A DNA stretch of 64,000 nucleotides from Endocalyx cinctus. Taxonomy: Eukaryota > Ascomycota > Sordariomycetes > Amphisphaeriales > Apiosporaceae. This document shows positions 1 through 12,074 of this stretch, in pieces. The DNA lies in the NCBI GenBank assembly GCA_001600455.1, contig BCKC01000011.1, positions 1,367,290-1,431,289 on the forward strand, read 5' to 3'. The notes under the pieces are model-generated. The model searched no databases. It was not told where the DNA came from and saw only the letters and a program-made list of their open reading frames with translations. How positions within the stretch are numbered: the first letter of the stretch is position 1; the number at the start of each line of letters is the position of its first letter. The translations under genes and the position numbers were made by a program.

Positions 1-903
1 CTGATCCCGCCTCGACCGGTTTATACACACGCTAACCATGTCGACGCCACCGCCGCCGCTTCCCTGCCGAAGCCGGAACCCATCAATTTCGATAGCAATC
101 CGGACGTCTTAGCCTTGAAATCCGCCATCACGATCCTCCAGATGCAGCGGCGCAAGGCCGAGGCCGACATGGCGACGCTAGACCGCGCGCGGACGGCCGC
201 GCTGGCCGAGCCCGACGCGTTCTTGCGCGACCTCACGACCGGGCGCATGCGCGTCGAGGGCGAGCGCTTATTCCTGAGCGGCGAGGCGGCCGGGGCGGAG
301 GACGACGGCGACAGCGACGGCGACGGCGACGAAGTCGAAGATGAAGTTACACAACAAGCGCGCGAGACGATAAGCGACGCCGGCGGTGGCGACTTCGCGA
401 GAACAGATACGGAATCGCAATCGCAAACGAATGATAAGATGGAAGGTGTCAGCGCGTCGTCGAATCCGGGGGTCAAAGAGCCCGATGCTGCCGGCAAAAG
501 CGGCGCAGACGCACGCACGTCGTCGAGACCGGACAAGATTCCGGGTAGCTCGAAGCAAAACGCCGTAGGGACGGACGCCGGCGACGCCGGATCTCGGCCC
601 AATAATAGTAATAATAACAAGGCTTGGCAAAACGTGCCGAAATCGCAGAACGTCGTGCGGTGCCCTCCTATCAACTGGTCCCAGTACGCCGTCGTGGGCG
701 AGTCGCTGGATAAGCTGCATAACGAACAGCTCACGAGACCGGCGCAAGGCACGCCCGCGTTCATGACTCCCGACGGCCGCTTCGAATTCAACGGTGGCGA
801 GAGCGGCCGTGGGAAACAGGAGAAGTTCGTCGGCGTTGCCGCCCCGTACGCACCTGGTAGGGATAAGTTACTGGATAAGAAGCCCAAAGGAATTAAACGC
901 TGA
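1..903 (+). CDS. Unrecognised protein, 3' portion (5' end outside window)
   Basis: The reading frame is open from base 1 to the TGA at 901-903, giving at least 300 residues, so the start codon lies upstream of the window. The ATG at 38 is in another frame that stops at once. I do not recognise the family. The first 90 residues are charged and probably helical (around ALKSAITILQMQRRKAEADM). The middle is a low-complexity acidic stretch rich in Asp/Glu/Gly (about 295-350), followed by a Ser/Asp/Asn-rich disordered segment. The last 80 residues look more ordered and begin with NWSQYAVVGESLDKLHNEQ, ending in a basic tail KKPKGIKR. A nuclear or nucleic-acid-related role is possible from composition only. 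It converges on the E2-like gene on the other strand. An intron near the left edge cannot be excluded. Confidence 0.7.
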   Translation: MIPPRPVYTHANHVDATAAASLPKPEPINFDSNPDVLALKSAITILQMQRRKAEADMATLDRARTAALAEPDAFLRDLTTGRMRVEGERLFLSGEAAGAEDDGDSDGDGDEVEDEVTQQARETISDAGGGDFARTDTESQSQTNDKMEGVSASSNPGVKEPDAAGKSGADARTSSRPDKIPGSSKQNAVGTDAGDAGSRPNNSNNNKAWQNVPKSQNVVRCPPINWSQYAVVGESLDKLHNEQLTRPAQGTPAFMTPDGRFEFNGGESGRGKQEKFVGVAAPYAPGRDKLLDKKPKGIKR

Positions 904-1972
904 TATGATTCGACATGATTTCTCTCGCACCTCTATTTACTCTCGCCTATAATGGGTGGTCCTAGGAGTACACGATAGTATAATTCGTACCCAAAGATCG
1001 GACAACCAGGGAAACAAGGTGGTGTGACACGATTTAATATGATATGATTTAGCTTTGCTTTATGAAATGGCAATGAAGATTTAGTTACCATCATAGATGG
1101 CACACCGGGGCTAGAAGTATTGCATCAGTCTGGCGTTATGCGGATTTTCTTTCGCTGGCACGTAAGGTAGAATATAGGACATGGATATCTCGAAATACAG
1201 CTATGTTTTTATCTCCTTATCGACTAAACACCTTCAAGGAACGAATGGCCCGCAACCGATCGCGTTTTCATACTGGAAATTAAACTTTCTCGGCAGGTGG
1301 TCATCACATGCTGCAGCCAGTCATACCAGCTACAGATAGATCTTCTTCTCTTTCTGCTGAATGCCCGTATCGTCAAAAATCAAATCCAAGTACTCTGCGT
1401 ACGTAACACCGATCTACGTTATTTTCACTTAACAAATGCACTTCTAAGTAATGTCTATGACGAATAAGTGAAATTACACATGCTATACTGGCGGTCCCTG
1501 GCATAATAGAATACAAGAGGCATCATTGTAGATAATGCTCATTCCCCACCGTCCTTCGCCTTTCTTTTTCTTCCATCTCTTGAAGCTTATAATGGCGTTG
1601 CTTAAAGCACATCATCTGCCAGCAACAGAGAGACGGCGATGAAATATATAACGTAGATGCATATAGCTACACTCGAGGACTAACGCGATACCTCTCGTAT
1701 AACATAGTCTAGAATATGAATCACAGAGCATGCCGACTATTGATCCTGTCACGAAGCAGAACCTATGCCCTAATACTAATAGCTGGAATACGACACGCTG
1801 AAGAGTATCGGGAACGTGAATACAGATTCTTGATACCCTAGTATAATCTAACAATTGCTGGTATTATCCTCTTAACGCCATTGGGTCTTTAAGGACTGTT
1901 CAGACCAGAAGTTTGCTGCCAACCGTAAACGCCATACGCATGATATCATCGCACGTGAACCACTCCCACCAT
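904..1972. other. Intergenic, between convergent 3' ends
   Basis: This 1.07-kb AT-rich stretch separates two convergent genes. It should hold both 3' untranslated regions. I see no coding-like frame, RNA gene or repeat in it. Confidence 0.6.
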
Positions 1973-3883
1973 TCAGAAATCTTCCATGCTTCGCTGAACA
2001 GACCTGCGGAGTCTGCGGTTGTAATCCTTCCTCTCGCTAGGACTGCCCCAATAGAGTCTGTGTGCCTCGGGATGGACTAATGTTCTCGGGTCATACGGAG
2101 GATTCTCTTCTTCCAGCGTCTCGAAAATAGCATTGATGTGCTGTCTAATATCGTCCAGGCGCCTAAGGTTAGGAAAGTAGCATGGTATGCCGCCGGCTGT
2201 TACTCGGTGATGATATATGGGAGTATCGAATTTGACCCTGGGTTGCTCCTCCGGAAATTTAGGGCTAATGTTAATTCTGATTCGAAACATACCTCCGTCG
2301 AAATTCGTCATAGGTCGGCCGAAGTAGGTCAGAATCCACACAAACGGATTGCCATTTTCCAGTTCAAGGTTGTGAGGTACATCCTCCCGAGCGAAGGATT
2401 CCTTGATCTGATCGAACTGTCTGGCTAGGTTGACACCAACGGTACTGTCTTTGTTTTTGGGCAGCATGCCTTCTCTGGCCCATTTGGCTGGCTCCGCATC
2501 CAGGGCATCTTTGACACCGATCAAGCGTTTCTCAAGCGATGTGTAGTTGAAAACGCCATCCATAGTGTTTGATGTGCCCTCAAAAGGCATCCTCACGAAG
2601 CCCTGGTCATCCTTCACATCATCCTTCGCTTTCGCGATCGTCTCCAAGTACGAATCGTAGTACCAAAGAAAGCGCCGCTTGCACAAATCTCTAAAAGGCT
2701 CCCACGGCACGCTCAATGCATCCGAATCGATATCGTCGTCGTCGTCTGTTACATCTTCTATTTGATCAACGTCCATGTATTCTTTTGCCGCTCCTTTTTC
2801 ATGTGGCGGGGTCGACCCAGGCCTAAGTTTGGGCGATAGTCCTAAGTAGTCTTCCATCTTCTGGATAACTGCGATACGAAGAGTTTCGTGGCGGATCTGT
2901 GATGCACGACATTCGTAAATATATGGTATATGACAGAATACATAGCAGTACATACCTTGGCAACATAGTGCTTCTGGTTCTTCTTGTCTTCTGCCTCGTT
3001 TGCATCTTCAAACCCGGGCTCATTCTCGTATGGGTTTGTCGACATGAGACTTTGTATAGACAGCAATATGGACTCTAAACCTTGAGCCGCCGACCACTCT
3101 TCTCCACGTTCGCCGCGCCATGTTCTGGAGCTGGGTTAGAATGAAATAGTAAGCGAAAGGGAAAGGGGGACGGGGGCTTATTACCCAAGGATAGATCTGA
3201 TAAGTTAGTTAGTTGGATATACATCCAGTGCAGGGTGTTGGGAAATTCTTACAGGCAAACCTTCCCGCTGGCATAGATATTAGGGTTGAAGCGACAACGA
3301 CCACTGTTCGTTGTTGTTGCTGTGACCGAAGGCGATTTTCGAGGGTACTCTTGGGTCGAGCAGTTAGTATCCTCGAGACTCTCGACTATAACACACCGCC
3401 TAGGAACTCAGGACAAACCTTTGTTAAATTTGACCGAAAACTGAACATCCGGTTAAATGATTATTAGTATCAGCTGGTCAATAGTTTTCATATTTATTAA
3501 GAGACAAACCTCGAAAAAGCCGAATTCGTATGGAGTCTCATGGGGCCCGATAATCAGAGCCTTCACATTTCGAACATCAAGATCTCGAAAGGCAACGGCA
3601 AGGGCTGACATGGACAAGCACGTTTGTCAGTATAATGCATATCATGGTAAATGAGAGGATCTAATTTCGGAACTGCATACATAGATCTGTGCCTTTTTGG
3701 AGTTCTCCAATTTCCTATGAAGGTAAAGAAGAATGACAAGGGAGAATCAGCAAAGTCATCTACAAGTGGATAGGATAACAGATGAGCAAGACGGAAAGAG
3801 ATGAACAATGAAGACGGAGCGAATATCAGCCCGGGAGGTCAATTACTTACCTTGCTAATGCGGATAATGGATTGTTCCGCCAT
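1973..3883 (-). CDS. Tandem-UBC ubiquitin-conjugating enzyme-like protein (UBE2Z-type N-terminal domain)
   Basis: Eight exons join in phase: 3883-3851, 3714-3681, 3604-3510, 3440-3419, 3349-3253, 3196-3185, 3124-2956 and 2896-1973, giving 461 aa. Residues 1-150 form a UBC fold with the UBE2Z-like signatures [33 protein letters not shown] and [19 protein letters not shown]. Cys93 is the expected thioester cysteine, and the usual HPN is NPN (83-85). An acidic linker (about 190-215) leads to a second UBC-like region (about 220-430). There the HPN position reads HHR (383-385) and a cysteine remains at 393 in GGIPCYFP. The first domain should be an active E2; the second looks divergent and may be structural or substrate-binding. 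Exon 6 is only 12 nt. Introns are 56-136 nt. Family assignment is firm; the second domain's activity is unknown. Confidence 0.88.
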
Positions 3884-4494
3884 GACTGGGTGGACCACCT
3901 ATTCTATATTGAATTTGAATAGTAGAAGCAGGGGAAGCAGGGGGGGGGGGCCTCAGAGAGGCAAAGTCTTGATTGAATAGTCACGTAGTAAAATGTAAAC
4001 GATTGGGGGGGGGGGGGGTTAGAAAGTGACAAAGACGAGATTCGATTAAATGACCACGTAGCGCCTGAGATGTCTATCGCATAGGCAGTCGGCAATATTC
4101 CGTATTTAACGTTGCCGAGCGCTGGCTTTCACAAACCGTCGTGATTGTTTTCGCTCTTTTGGTAAGTTGTAGTTGTTGATTTTTTTTAGTGATGGAAGCC
4201 CAGGCAGAGGATGAGAGACTGCATACTTCAAGGTGGGGAATGGAGGGGAGTGGGGGAGGGGGGATTTCTTTGAGAGATGTCGGGAATCTTTTTTTTCTTT
4301 GGCCTATAGCAAGTGTATGAGAAATGGATGTGTGATTTGTTACGAAGAGAGAAAAATATATATAAGATGGTCAAATGTTTTTTGTTTTCTCTCTTTTAAT
4401 GTTAATGACTGTCTTGAGATATACGTGAGTGGTGGTGATGATGATGATGATGATGATGGTGTTTGTAGACTACTAAAGTTTCCTCATCAAGTAC

Positions 4495-4531
4495 TTTTTT
4501 TTTTTTTTTGTTTCAAAAAAAAAAAAAAAAA
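4495..4531. repeat. Inverted homopolymer T15/A17
   Basis: Fifteen T (4495-4509) are followed after five bases by seventeen A (4515-4531). The arms could fold into a simple AT hairpin. It may be an old poly(A) remnant or ordinary slippage; nothing else marks it as mobile. Confidence 0.6.
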
Positions 4532-5861
4532 GTTAGCGGGTGTAAAGTTGGATAGAGACGATGCGGGGTTCATGTTGCAGTGTGGTGCTACACTAAATAA
4601 AGAGTACACTAGGCTAGGTACCTACCTAGGTCCTACTTGAATGGATAAGTACCCATCGGATCTACTATTGTGCAAGCCCGGTGTCGGTAGGAAGGAACTG
4701 TAAGCGTGCTATTTCTAGTGGACAGCAGGGCCTACAGATAGGCACTTTACGCAGTAATTCTCATTACCTACGCTACCTAGGTACCTGCTAAGTACCTGGA
4801 AAGGGTCCTCAAAAGTATGGGTACTGGGGGATTGAATCAATTAGGTACCTAGCCTTAGGTACCTAGGTAATACAGTAGTAGGGGTAATAGGTACTTAAGT
4901 ACCTATCCATCATCCATTAATAGTGTAGTGGCTATAGTGGCTACACTACTGAGTAGCCTTATTACCCCTGTTATTACATACTGATATTACTAGCCTTATG
5001 ACTTATGACTAGCTACTCTGTATTACCTACGTGTAGGTACTATAACTTGTAAATTCTTTTTATAGTGTGCATTTGTATATCATATTTAATTTTAATAATT
5101 GTATATATATGTATATTACTGTGAATATATCGTAAGAAACCGCTAGTAAGATCCATAGGTTCCTGTTTTCCGTCTTCCTCAGAAATGTCATCCACGTCTT
5201 AAAGACTTCTTCTCATACACAACTGCATGCATACCTATAGATATAGGTAGGCAGAGGCAATAAGCTGACCTCAGCTACCATCCAGCCTGCCAACCCTACA
5301 TACATCTATGAACTCTTGACATGAATGTAATTCTTCAATTATCTAGCTACCTTATATATCGAGCTCAAACCTAAGCAAGCCATAATTTGTTTTATCTTTA
5401 TATGGATATAGGCCTCATTCTTTTTCTTGGTAATGTGAGGAAGTAAAAAAAAAAAAAGAAAAAAAAAAAAGGTAGATGTACATTGTAATTCGGTATGCTG
5501 TAAACCCCTTTTATTCCAAATCACTAGTATAACTTAATCTGCCAGTCAGCTCAAGACTGATTTATTTATATTTTATATTGTAGACCAGTAGACCAGGGTC
5601 TCCATCCAACAAAATAGTATGATAATTTATTTAATTCAGACATCTTCAACCTACTAATTATAATTCGCCCTTCTAACACACTTACCGCAATTAATTGAAT
5701 ACGAGCCCTTTGTTAATACAATTACCAGTCGTTTCTCTATAATACGTTTATTTAGATTGAAGATATTCAGTAGACCATCATCGAATCCTATTTCTACATA
5801 TAATCCCCACGCTACCAAGCAGGCCCGATCCGTTGTAGAGCCGAAGTCAGAAACCATAATA

Positions 5862-5902
5862 GAAAGACGAAAGACGAAAGACGAAAGACGAAAGACGAAA
5901 GG
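5862..5902 (+). repeat. 7-bp tandem repeat (GAAAGAC)5 in the erg26 leader
   Basis: Five exact copies of GAAAGAC are followed by a partial copy, and they end seven bases before the erg26 start codon. The array is purine-rich and sits in the presumed 5' untranslated region. Confidence 0.9.
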
Positions 5903-5909
5903 AGGGAAA

Positions 5910-7143
5910 ATGACCGCTAAAGTCGACAATCTCCAGCTCGGTAGGGTCCTTGTGATCGGAGGCTGTGGTTTTCTGGGTCACCATGTAGTGAATCTCCTAC
6001 TGCGTGATTGGAAATGCGACTTCGTCTCCGTCGTCGACTTAAAGTGCCAGCGCAACCGGCGTCCTGCCTCCGACGGCGTCGAGTACGTCGAAGCCGATAT
6101 CACCGACGCAGATAGCCTTCTCAAGATATTCGGAAAGCTCAAGCCTGACGTCGTCGTCCACACCGCCTCCCCTCCTGCTCAGGGTCTCGGCGCCGTCGCC
6201 AACGACATCTTCAAGCGCGTAAACGTCGAGGGTACCCGGACCGTCATATCTGTTTGTCAATCTTCCGGAGTCAAGGCCTTGGTTTACACGAGTTCGGCAA
6301 GTGTTATGAGCGATAACAAGTCTGACCTGATCAACGCGAATGAGGATTACCCCGTCATTCGGGGAAAGATGCAGACCGAATACTATTCCGAGACCAAGGT
6401 ATGGAACACTGATATGATTGGAAATCTCAAATGAAATAAGAAGTTCTTCTAATAATATATACGGACCTCTGCTGACCACCTCGTTTTTCTTCTTTTTTTT
6501 TTTTTTTTCAATGCAGGCTCAAGCCGAACAACTCGTCCTCGAAGCGAACCGCAGTGGAACGAATAACCTCCTTACAACCGCTATACGACCGTCAGGCATT
6601 TTCGGCGAAGGCGATGGACAATTGATCCCGCACGCTGTTAAAATCTATCAACAAAGAAACGACAAGGTACAGGTCGGGCCAAACACCAACATGTTTGATT
6701 TCACCTACGTTGAAAACGTCGCGCACGCCCACCTCCTAGCTGCGCGCGCCCTCCTGGTGACCCACGCGACAACGACGGATCCCCTGGACTACGAACGCGT
6801 CGATGGCGAAGCCTTCATCGTCACCAACGATAGCCCTGTTTACTTCTGGGACATGATGCGGGCAATATGGCGCGAGGCCGGCTCGCCCCGTGGGACCGAC
6901 CACGTCTGGGTCATGAGCCGCGACGTCGGCATCCTCCTGGGTCTTGCCAGCGAGATTTTTTTTGCCATCATCCAGAAGAGCCCTACCTTCAACCGCCAAC
7001 GCATCGTCTACAGCACCATGACTAGATACTACGACATCTCAAAGATAAAGCGACGGCTCGGTTACGCCCCGCTCGTGAGTCTGCCCGAAGCGGTCCGGAA
7101 AACAGTCAAGTGGACGCTGGAACAAGAGAAACTAGTCAAATGA
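5910..7143 (+). CDS. erg26: Sterol-4-alpha-carboxylate 3-dehydrogenase (C-3 sterol dehydrogenase)
   Basis: Two exons, 5910-6398 and 6517-7143, encode 371 aa; the 118-nt intron has a long T-run before its acceptor. The enzyme oxidises the 3-hydroxyl of 4-carboxysterols with loss of the carboxyl group, within the C-4 demethylation complex (Erg25/26/27/28) of ergosterol synthesis at the ER. The extended SDR fold is visible: the NAD-binding GGCGFLG at residues 17-23, acidic residues ending beta-2, the TSSASV strand, and the catalytic Tyr159-x3-Lys163 (YSETK), which ends exon 1 exactly. IRPSGIFGEGD and FDFTYVENVAHAHLLA are typical of 3-beta-HSD/Erg26 proteins. A hydrophobic patch around VGILLGLASEIFFAII may contact the membrane. 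The start follows the GAAAGAC repeat; in-frame codons upstream lack support. Length fits fungal Erg26. Confidence 0.9.
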
Positions 7144-8377
7144 GATGATACAAATAAAATCTATGGATATTACACGCGTTAGAGTATATAATACGTGCTT
7201 GGATCGGTGGTGTATATAGTATGAGCATCTGTATAGTTACATTTCGGTTTTCTTTTTCAAGGGTTTTAAACAGGATCTGTTACGAACCTCTAATATATCC
7301 TAGGCTAGGAAGAAGGTGGCCCATTTCCCAAAATAAATGTTGTTAATGATACGACAGGCAAGTGTACCGGAAGCAAACTTGAGAATTCAAGATATATTGT
7401 TGTGTTCAATCATGTATGCAACATCCCTTCAGAAATACAGCAAACATGCTATTTCATGGTTTACTTTTACATCAAGACATACAAGTATTTATCGGTTTAC
7501 TTTTCCTGGGGACACATCTTCCATTTTACGATAATTAATAATACAGTTGTTGCTCATAGTAGTAATGAGGAGCACGATCATGAGAAACAGCAGGTCAAAC
7601 ACAGTAATCAGCCATCGGGCAACATCAAGTTAGCTAGTTTATCAGCATATGATTGCACCTATTTACATCATACCGTCCTTCAAAACACCCTGCTTCCCTA
7701 AATCTGTCATCTACATCTGGTTCCATTCCTTGCTGGGACCGGATTATCATGAAGACCTGCAAGTATATCGATATAATCGCCTGGTGAAATGTACAAAACC
7801 GCTAACCTAGAAGTCGAAGAGGAGACGGGAGTACCTGATCATAACCTTGAATTCCCTTAAGTTAATAGCTGCACCGATGTGATCTCAAACCACATTTCCC
7901 CTTGAGCCTTTATATGTGTTGTCGTAGGGTGAGTGTAAAGGTTCGCACACAGGGATGAATTTTCCTGATAAACCAAGACCAGGTTCCGATAGGACACATT
8001 CATGCTACGGCAGCCTATTCTGCCAGATCGGCAGCTGGTCCATTTCCACCCCCAGAAATAAAGCAACAGTTTGAAGCGACCCCTGAGCCCACCCGAAATC
8101 ATCCCGCTAAGATAACTTGGCAGAACGGAAGCTATGAGCCGAGTTTCGTAACCTTCATTCATAAACTCACAGCGAAAGGCCGTAATGCCGGATTGAACGC
8201 TGATCTGTCACCCTCTCCGCCTATTCCCCTTTTCACCTAGATCGCACTTGTGTATCAAGCGGTTCGGAGCTGGCCGTGAAAATAAATTCTGCCGTTTCCC
8301 AAGCCCTTCGTCTTCTCTGATTGAGCATCTACCAAGTACTTTGCTGAGAAATAGAAACCGGAAAATTCAAGATGTCA
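7144..8377. other. Intergenic, between convergent 3' ends
   Basis: This 1.2-kb region lies between the 3' ends of erg26 and lrg1. I see no convincing coding frame; the minus-strand frame near 7857-8162 has no recognisable or structured product. Confidence 0.55.
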
Positions 8378-11300
8378 TCAGCTTGTACCAGTTGTGACAG
8401 AATTATTTGGTCTACCCCATCCCGAATTACGCCACTCTCTACGCTGCTCATTTTCCGGGTGTTGTTCAGGTTGGTGTTCGGCTTGATCAAGCTGATTCAC
8501 GTAGGGCGATGAGCTGTTATCAGGTTTTCGCCACTTCTGTGGTGGCGTCCCCTGAGTTCCCGTAAAAGGAACCGTCGGTTCCTGAATGGGCCGCACACTG
8601 CTCTCTTGCTGCCAGAGCGCAGGGTCCGTGTCAACTCTGGTTGCCGTAGGTCTCTTATTGTCCTGTCGGCCAACGAACTCTGTGGCTTCGTATTGTCTCG
8701 GACCACCTTGGCTACCTCGAGCTTCGAAACGTTTCAGTATTTCTTTAGTTGTGATGTCGCCGCTGTTGCTAAACAAGGATGGGTCACTGAGGACATCCAT
8801 GATCTCAGCCGGAACCTAATAATATTTGTTAACAGCAGAACTCGGTTGGAAAGGTAAAAATCTAGTTACTCACCATGCACATCTCCTCTATGTACTGGAT
8901 GAGATCTTCGACGCAGGCTACAGCGACCATGGGCTCGTCTGAGAAACTAGGGCTTTTAGTATTTGTGTACAACACATTTGGTGCTATCACTCGGGCCAGG
9001 TTATGTACATCCATCCTGGACCCGGTGTCTTCATCCACTTGGTGGAAGGTGGCTGTCCATTTCAAAAAGCTGAATAGAACCTCAAGCGTATCTCGATTAA
9101 GCGTCGGCAGCAGACAGCAGGTCAGGTGTAGACACTGCCGTCGCTTATCATCGTCTTTTATCTTGGTCGCCGCAACCCAGAGCGAATAAAGCTTTTGTGT
9201 CATGAGGGGTTCGGGAAGTTCGCGTAAATACTTCTTGAGAAGGGCCGCTACTTGATGAGGTGTCTCATCGTTCCACCTAATAGCGTCGCAACCATCTCTA
9301 TCGATTGTAGCGACCTGCTCATTGAGTTTTTTGATATTACCGTTCTTGCGGAAAACACCTTCCACGGAAAGGTCCTTATTTTTCAACGCAGTAATGATAT
9401 CTTCAACGATTGCCGGTATCCGCAGGGCTCCAGGTCCAACGCCGTCAGTGCAATCAGCGCCATCTCGCTCGACGATAACCTCTAGCGGAACGCCAAAGAC
9501 ACCCTTCTTCTTCACAGCTTTACGATTATCTTTGTTCCCAAATGCTTTGCCGAATTTATTCCAGAACGTCGGCGCCTTTCTTGCTTCTATGAGACCAAGA
9601 AGCTCCTCAAGTGTGAAGTCTGACTCTAACATAGGCGACATCATCATAACCGCAATGTGCCGGACGATAAAACACTCCAGACCGGACAACTCTGAAAGAA
9701 ATTTTCGGCCAACTTTCTGTGGCGACAGGTCTCCCGGGCCCCTGAATCCAGGCCCTCGCCCACCCGATAGGCTACGCTGGTGGGTGGCGCCCGCGCCATA
9801 CGGTGGTTCTGTAGCGGGGGACCGATATAATTCCTGGCGCATACTCTTATAGGCAGGGGTCTGCTGTTCACGAGCCTGCTCAGCTGCAACGATCCGAGGG
9901 ATGTCATCGAGAGTAAGAGCATCCTGTTGGTTGAAATATTGCTCGGTAGTGCCACCCCCGCCCTGTTCACGATCCTCTTCGATTTGTAGGACTTTGTTGT
10001 GCATATTGGAACCTGTTCCTGAAGACCCAGGCCGTATGGCATTTCCTTCTGGACCGTCCATAATCCTGGAGGTACGAGCTTTCCTAAGGCTGGAAGAAAG
10101 ATGTTTGTCGAGTCGTGTACTTCTCAGCCTACGGACGTCGTTCAAGGTGCTCTCATAAGAAGACTCGCGTTGGTGACGCTCCCGCTCGCCAGTGTAGGAT
10201 TTTGAACGAGCTTCCGACGAGAGCATCGCAGGATTTAGGCCATAGTCATTCATGCCTGGGTCTCCGGAAGTGGGCGGTAAGGCGCCGCTGGAACGGAGAA
10301 TGTTTAGTAACCTCGCCAGTGCGACCTTCAAAAGGAACGTATATTGCTGCAGTTTGGAAATACGTTCAAAAAGTGCCCCTCTCTCTCCGAGGTGAGCTTC
10401 GCATTTCGCGCAAAGTATCCTTTGATCTCGGAGCAAGCGTGCCTGGTCCAGCTCCTTTCCGAGTTCAGAATTACATTGTTCGCAGTTCACACAGGCCAGA
10501 TGCCATCGCTTCTCTCCATTTAAAGCGCATCCATCTTCTATAGGTTTTCGGCACGCGGAGCACTGATCGGAGTCGTTTGCAGATAGTTTTGACATACCAA
10601 GGGTGTTCTGCAGAGTTTCTTCGTCGTTTTTCATAGATTCGAGAATACCAAGGTCTCGAAGAAACTGATCTAAACCTTCAGGTGTCTGCCTTTCTCTCTC
10701 AATCTTGAGTGCACCTTGAAGGCAAATCCTAATAAGCAGTTTCAAATAATGAGCTAAGCCAGTGACAAGCGAAAGTAGCTCTTGTGTCACCCCAAGCTTC
10801 CGTGCACCAGTATCCTGGGTTTTCGATAGCAACGAGAAAAATGCCACAATCTTCTTGCAAAGTAGTTTTGCTTCGCGTCCGTAAGAGAGGCCTAAGACGC
10901 GAATAATCAGTCTTGTCCATTGTCAATATCATACGGGGGTGGTGAGTTATACCTTTCATTTCCAACTTCTTCATTGTCTCATCAAGCCTGTCTGCAGATT
11001 GGAATAGCACATCGACATGAACAATGAACTTCTTGGCAACAAAAACTCCGTCAACATAGGCACCATTGCTGACATGTAGCAACATGTCTGATATACATGC
11101 GGCCGAAGATTCTTCAAACGTCGACAGGACGCTCCATATTCGGTAAACTTTGTCTTCCATGGTCTCCTCTTCTTGCCTAACCCGTTCACGGCTCGCAGCA
11201 TCTGCAGGTGTCGGGTCAGGTTCTGCGGCAGTGTCAGGATCTTTAGGAGATGCGAGTCGGACATTCCAGAACTTGTGAATCATGTAGCATTCAGGATGCC

Positions 11301-12074
11301 AATGCTGATTCTGGCCATTGCGATATATCTCAACAAACTGTTTCAGGATAGCAGTCTGACAACCGTAACATCTCTGGGCAAACTGGGTGGAGTAGTGGTA
11401 ATGACAATAGACGTTCCCATCATGTTCATAATAGCTGTCTTGAGCCCCGAAGACGGTGGAGCAAAGCGAGCACGTAAAATGGTCAACATGATACTTTCGA
11501 TCGAGAGCGGTAATGTACGATCCTCGAAGGGCACCACCACATTGATGGCACAATAAGCCCAGCCGTCTAAAATAATCAGTCTCACACAATGGATATGGGG
11601 AACCGGTTTCGGGATCTTCTGCAGGGAAAAATTTCGAGGCGACGATTTGGCCACAGTCCTAAATTGACATTTCTAGTTAGTTATTGGAAGAACTTTTTTT
11701 TTTTCAGATAGCTTTAAAAGACATACACGACATTTGAAACAATCCAAGTGAAATGTTCCATCTAATGCTCGCACAAATTGGCCCGTTAGAGGCTCGCCAC
11801 ATTTTGCACATATTCGAAGCTGTCCGCTTGTAGATCGTCCACTTCGTCCCTTGGAGCGGTTTCGCTCACCGCTTCGTCTCGGGTCGCTGTGAGCACTTAG
11901 GGCGGGAGAACCAGTCTGTCTCCTGGGAGGGCCGTACGGTCCATTTGAATAGGATGGACTAGGGGTCATATTGGATCGTTCGTGGTCAAGTTGATTGATG
12001 CCATCACCGATGAGCGGGGGACGAGGAAGGCCTCGGTCGCCAGGTAGACCGTCTCCATAATCAGGACCCATCAT
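8378..12074 (-). CDS. lrg1: Rho GTPase-activating protein with LIM domains (Lrg1-type)
   Basis: Four exons (12074-11727, 11658-10953, 10891-8874, 8815-8378) join in phase to give 1169 aa. Lrg1 family proteins stimulate GTP hydrolysis on Rho1 at the cell tip and septum, and so restrain the cell-wall integrity pathway and glucan synthesis. The order is a disordered N-terminus (1-85), LIM1 starting at Cys89 (CAKCGEPLTG), LIM2 at Cys153 (CHQCGGALRG), a degenerate third unit near Cys217 (CYGCQTAIL...HWHPECY), and LIM at Cys462 (CSACRKPIEDG...CEQC...CAKC). A long linker leads to the RhoGAP domain (about 815-1020). The arginine finger is Arg866 in VEGVFRKNGNIKKL, and ETPHQVAALLKKYLRELPEPL and APNVLY are typical RhoGAP helices. 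The C-terminus is Gln/Pro/Arg-rich and disordered. The leader contains a (GA)n repeat at 12351-12379. Confidence 0.93.

Larger units (their letters stand above)
3884..5909. other. Intergenic, divergent promoter region with simple repeats
   Basis: This 2-kb AT-rich gap lies between the divergent E2-like and erg26 genes. It contains G11 (3940-3950) and G14 (4005-4018) tracts, a GAT/TGA trinucleotide run (about 4436-4458), a T15-A17 inverted homopolymer (4495-4531) and several TACCTAGG words (about 4610-4875). The frame at 4233-4640 is low complexity and I do not believe it codes. Confidence 0.6.

Noticed and set aside
268..747. Minus-strand frame of 159 codons opposite the first gene
   Set aside because: It has no domain, and the plus-strand frame is open to the window edge with more protein-like composition.
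4233..4640. Plus-strand frame of 135 codons
   Set aside because: Its product is made of translated microsatellite and homopolymer sequence (poly-Asp and poly-Phe/Lys runs) and has no domain.
7857..8162. Minus-strand frame of 101 codons between erg26 and lrg1
   Set aside because: It has no family resemblance, no splice context, and falls where two 3' untranslated regions are expected.
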